A stretch of 54,835 bases of DNA, from the NCBI GenBank assembly GCA_030529655.1, contig JAUMWJ010000007.1, positions 1 to 54,835 on the forward strand. The letters run 5' to 3'. This DNA is from Eubacteriales bacterium. Its GTDB lineage: Bacteria; Bacillota; Clostridia; Oscillospirales; Oscillospiraceae. Shown in pieces: positions 51,481 to 54,835 of the stretch (position 1 is the stretch's first letter; each line of letters opens with the position of its first letter). Below the pieces are notes generated by a model. The model did not search any database. It saw nothing but the letters and a program-made list of their open reading frames with translations, and was not told where the DNA came from. Position numbers and translations under genes: made by a program.

Positions 51481-52764
51481 GTGATTCAGACAATTCGCAA
51501 GGCCTGGGGGATTCCCGAACTTCGCAAAAAGATCATCTTCACCGCACTGATTCTGCTGATTTTCCGTATCGGCAATGCCATCCCTGTTCCCTATGTGGAT
51601 ACCGGTTTGATGGCAAACTATATCAATCAGATGAGCACCACCATTCTGGGCCTGTATAATGTCATGTCCGGTGGTGCATTCGCTGAAGCAACCATCTTCG
51701 CCCTGGGCGTTCAGCCCTACATCAACAGCTCCATCATCATTCAGCTGCTGACCATCGCCATCCCTGCTCTGGAGCGTCTGGCTCGTGAGGGCGGCGAAGA
51801 GGGCAAGAAGAAAATCCAGTCCATTACCCGCTATGCTACCATTGCCATTGCTGTTCTGCAGGGCTGGGGCTATTACATGCTGATGAACCGCTACGGTATC
51901 CTGACGCAGACCGGTATTTGGGTCGCTCTGGTCATTATCGTGTCCTTCATCGCAGGCTCCGCTTTCGTCATGTGGATGGGCGAGCAGATCACCGAGTTCG
52001 GTGTAGGCAACGGTATCTCCATCATCCTGTTTGCAGGTATTCTCAGCCGCGTACCCACCATGGTTTCCTCCATGGCATCCGGTATCAAGGCAGGTACCCT
52101 GCAGTGGTGGATGGCTCTGCTGGTAGTGGCTGGCATCCTGGCTCTGGTCGTTCTGATCACCTGGGTCAACGGTGCTGAGCGCCGTATCCCCGTGCAGTAT
52201 GCCAAGCGCCAGGTGGGCCGTAAGATGTACGGCGGTCAGGCATCTACCCTTCCTATGAAGGTGAATATGTCCGGCGTTCTGCCCATCATCTTCGCGCAGT
52301 CCATCGCCATGATCATTCCTACCGTAGCGGCATTCCTGCCTGCTCCCAAGGAAGGTACCTTTGGTTACTGGTTGGTCAACGCTGTGGACAGCAAGTCCGT
52401 GGTGTACATGATCGTCTACTTCCTGATGATCATTGCATTCAGCTACTTCTATGCTACCATTCAGTTTAACCCCATTGAGATCTCCAACAACCTGAAGAAG
52501 AACGGCGGTTTCATTCCCGGCTTCCGTCCCGGCAAGCCCACCGCAGACTTCATTCATAAGGTCCTCAATAAGGTTACCCTGTTCGGTGCGATTTATCTGG
52601 GCATCGTGGCGATCCTGCCTCTGCTGATCGGCAAGATCGTCGGCCAGTCCGCTCTGTCCATCGGCGGTACTTCCGTCATCATCGTTGTCGGTGTTGCACT
52701 GGAAACTGTTCAGGCTTTGGAATCCCAGATGCTGATGCGTCAGTATAAGGGCTTCTTGGAATAA
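51481..52764 (+). CDS. secY: Preprotein translocase subunit SecY
   Basis: Channel subunit of the Sec translocon with ten membrane helices. 427 residues; GIPELRKKIIFTALILLIFR start, ITEFGVGNGISIILFAGI and the cytoplasmic RRIPVQYAKRQVG loop are characteristic. Begins with GTG at 51481, 1 bp after rplO, with GAGGTG within the end of rplO. Genes for SecE and SecG are not in the window. Confidence 0.97.
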   Translation: MIQTIRKAWGIPELRKKIIFTALILLIFRIGNAIPVPYVDTGLMANYINQMSTTILGLYNVMSGGAFAEATIFALGVQPYINSSIIIQLLTIAIPALERLAREGGEEGKKKIQSITRYATIAIAVLQGWGYYMLMNRYGILTQTGIWVALVIIVSFIAGSAFVMWMGEQITEFGVGNGISIILFAGILSRVPTMVSSMASGIKAGTLQWWMALLVVAGILALVVLITWVNGAERRIPVQYAKRQVGRKMYGGQASTLPMKVNMSGVLPIIFAQSIAMIIPTVAAFLPAPKEGTFGYWLVNAVDSKSVVYMIVYFLMIIAFSYFYATIQFNPIEISNNLKKNGGFIPGFRPGKPTADFIHKVLNKVTLFGAIYLGIVAILPLLIGKIVGQSALSIGGTSVIIVVGVALETVQALESQMLMRQYKGFLE

Positions 52765-52777
52765 GAGGTAATATATC

Positions 52778-53410
52778 ATGAAACTGATCCTTTTAGGTGC
52801 TCCGGGTGCCGGCAAGGGCACTCAGGCAGAGATTCTCAAGAACAAGCTGGATATCCCCACCATCTCCACCGGCAACATTCTGCGTGCTGCCGTGAAGAAT
52901 GGTACTCCCACCGGTCTGAAAGCCAAGGAGTACATGGATGCCGGTAAGCTGGTACCCGATGAAGTTATCATCGGCATCATCAATGAGCGTCTGCAGGAGT
53001 CCGATTGCGCCAATGGTTATATTCTTGACGGCGTGCCTCGCACGATCGCTCAGGCTGAGGCCATGGAGCGTGCGGGTATTAGTTTCGACGCTGTTGTCGC
53101 CATCGAAGTGCCCGATGAGAAAATCATCGATCGCATGGGCGGCCGCCGTGTCTGCGAGGCTTGCGGCGCAAGCTATCACATTGTGAATGTCCCTCCCAAG
53201 ACCGAGGGCGTGTGCGATGTGTGCGGCGGCAAGCTGGTGCAGCGCAAGGATGATAATCCCGAAACGGTGAAGCACCGTTTGGTGGAGTATCATACAACCA
53301 CAGAGCCCCTCAAGGGTTTTTACGAGGCCCGTGGGATTCTGAAAACTGTGGATGATCAGCCTTCTGTGGAGGCGACCACACAGGCGATCCTGGCAGCTCT
53401 GGGGAGATAA
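52778..53410 (+). CDS. adk: Adenylate kinase (zinc-LID type)
   Basis: Interconverts ATP + AMP and 2 ADP. 210 residues with the P-loop [14 protein letters not shown] at the start, the [14 protein letters not shown] region and a LID domain with CEAC and CDVC pairs (near residues 128 and 147) forming the structural zinc site of Gram-positive Adk. Typical position between secY and map. Confidence 0.97.
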   Translation: MKLILLGAPGAGKGTQAEILKNKLDIPTISTGNILRAAVKNGTPTGLKAKEYMDAGKLVPDEVIIGIINERLQESDCANGYILDGVPRTIAQAEAMERAGISFDAVVAIEVPDEKIIDRMGGRRVCEACGASYHIVNVPPKTEGVCDVCGGKLVQRKDDNPETVKHRLVEYHTTTEPLKGFYEARGILKTVDDQPSVEATTQAILAALGR

Positions 53411-53413
53411 GAA

Positions 53414-54175
53414 ATGATCACTCTTAAGTCCAGCCACGAGATCGAACTGATGCGTCGGGCGGGAAAAATTACCGCGGCTGCCCGTGCCCTGGCACGGGAT
53501 ATGGTAAAACCCGGCGTAACAACCCAACAAATTGACAAAGCAGTGTTCCAGTTCATTAAGTCACAGGGTGCGACACCTTCTTTTCTGCACTACAACGGCT
53601 ATCCTGCCAGTGTATGTGTCAGCGTGAACGATGAGATCATCCACGGCATTCCCGGTAAGAGGGTGCTGCAGGAAGGCGACATCGTCAGCGTGGATGTGGG
53701 TGCCTATATCGGTGGGTTTCACGGCGACTGCGCCGGAACCTATCCCTGCGGTCAGGTATCTGACGAAGCCATGCGTCTCATTCGTGTGACGCAGGAGAGC
53801 TTCTTTGAAGGTATGAAGTACGCCCGTGAGGGCTACCGCCTGTCGGATATTTCCGCTGCTGTGCAAAAGTATGTGGAGGCTAACGGCTTCAGCGTAGTGC
53901 GCGAGTATGTCGGTCACGGCATCGGACGCAATATGCATGAGGCACCTGAGGTTCCCAACTACGGTAAGCCCGGTCACGGTCCGCGCCTGCTGCGCGGTAT
54001 GACCATTGCCGTGGAGCCCATGGTCAACGCCGGCAGCGCCGCCATCCTGCAGATGTCGGATGGCTGGACGGTGAAAACCGCCGACGGTAAGTATGCCGCC
54101 CACTATGAAAACACCGTATTGATCACCGCCGGAGAGCCGGAGCTTCTGACGGTTGCCGAGGGGTCATTGGTGTAA
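53414..54175 (+). CDS. map: Methionine aminopeptidase, type I
   Basis: Removes the initiator Met. 253 residues in a pita-bread fold. Metal ligands are visible in SVDVGAYIGGFHGDCAGTYP (both Asp), the GHGIGRNMHEAPEVPNYG motif (His) and AVEPMVNAGSA (Glu), with the last Glu near YENTVLITA. 3 bp after adk. Confidence 0.97.
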   Translation: MITLKSSHEIELMRRAGKITAAARALARDMVKPGVTTQQIDKAVFQFIKSQGATPSFLHYNGYPASVCVSVNDEIIHGIPGKRVLQEGDIVSVDVGAYIGGFHGDCAGTYPCGQVSDEAMRLIRVTQESFFEGMKYAREGYRLSDISAAVQKYVEANGFSVVREYVGHGIGRNMHEAPEVPNYGKPGHGPRLLRGMTIAVEPMVNAGSAAILQMSDGWTVKTADGKYAAHYENTVLITAGEPELLTVAEGSLV

Positions 54176-54178
54176 GAT

Positions 54179-54460
54179 ATGGACATTGCTAAATCGAACA
54201 TCGTAAAATCTACCGCCGGCAGGGACGCAGGGAAATTCTTCTTCGTTCTTGAAACGCAAGGAGATTTCCTCCTGCTGGCTGACGGCAAGACAAGACGCGT
54301 GGAAACCCCGAAACGCAAACGGCAAAAGCACGTGACGCTGGTGGGTGAAAGCCACAGTCTGGTTGCTGAGAAGATCAGAAGCGGCGAAAAAATCACAAAT
54401 AGTGAGCTTCGTAAAGCCATAGCCGCGATCAGCGGCGGTAATCAAGACCAGGAGGGATAA
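54179..54460 (+). CDS. KOW-domain (L14e-like) RNA-binding protein
   Basis: 93 residues; an N-terminal KOW-like motif [24 protein letters not shown] followed by the basic [12 protein letters not shown] and a polar helical tail. Usually annotated as a KOW domain or L14e-like RNA-binding protein and found at this same place, between map and infA, in many Firmicutes. Specific function is unknown. 3 bp after map, 4 bp before infA. Confidence 0.85.
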   Translation: MDIAKSNIVKSTAGRDAGKFFFVLETQGDFLLLADGKTRRVETPKRKRQKHVTLVGESHSLVAEKIRSGEKITNSELRKAIAAISGGNQDQEG

Positions 54461-54464
54461 CAAC

Positions 54465-54810
<346 letters not shown>

Positions 54811-54835
54811 GTAAGAAATTTGGAGGTGCTTTAAA

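Overview
The window is a chromosomal segment of a spore-forming member of the Clostridia, probably Oscillospiraceae-like. This inference rests on moderately GC-rich Firmicutes-type genes with strong GGAGG ribosome binding sites, spmA/spmB, an AbrB-like regulator, ctsR/clpC, RNase Y-ymdB and a Firmicutes-type S10-spc ribosomal operon. No rRNA, tRNA or CRISPR array was found.

Layout. 1-9.7 kb is core chromosome: the 5' part of recG, a small membrane protein, an Lgt-like enzyme, a minus-strand cluster murI-DUF1934-argS-thyA-folA, an unknown 136-residue protein, spmA-spmB and an abrB-like gene. 9731-24080 is a 14.35 kb integrative mobilizable element of the Tn4451/TnpX type. It is bounded by imperfect inverted repeats of about 46 bp, each with a terminator just inside that faces host transcription. 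It carries a large serine recombinase, a TnpW-like protein, a ParB-like protein, a relaxase, a MobC-like protein, a candidate oriT and a sigma-like regulator. Its cargo is an ECF sigma/anti-sigma/ABC transporter operon and a divergent pair (AAA ATPase and an unknown protein) lying between two copies of a gene for a 62-residue protein. The element separates abrB from rsmI and the yabB-like methyltransferase, which are neighbours in Bacillus.

24-41.5 kb returns to chromosome: rsmI, a tRNA methyltransferase-like gene, a short ferredoxin, ctsR-mcsA-like-clpC with two CtsR boxes and no mcsB, a large unknown membrane protein, an rRNA methyltransferase, an amidase, rny, a CDF transporter flanked by 20-bp direct repeats (probable insertion between rny and ymdB), ymdB, a YbaK-type deacylase, a YhaO-like nuclease, two small divergent genes and proS. 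41.6 kb to the end is one co-directional ribosomal protein operon, rpsJ through rpmJ, with secY, adk, map, a KOW protein gene and infA. It has a long attenuated leader and two unusual structured intergenic regions (rpsJ-rplC and rpsN-rpsH).

The most unusual locus is 22119-23474 inside the element. Two strong divergent promoters flank a small palindrome. The AAA ATPase mRNA would have almost no 5' leader. The opposing gene has a leader of about 247 nt, a hairpin that buries its Shine-Dalgarno sequence, and apparently an ATT start codon. It may be a tightly controlled defence or conflict module, but its function is not established by the sequence.
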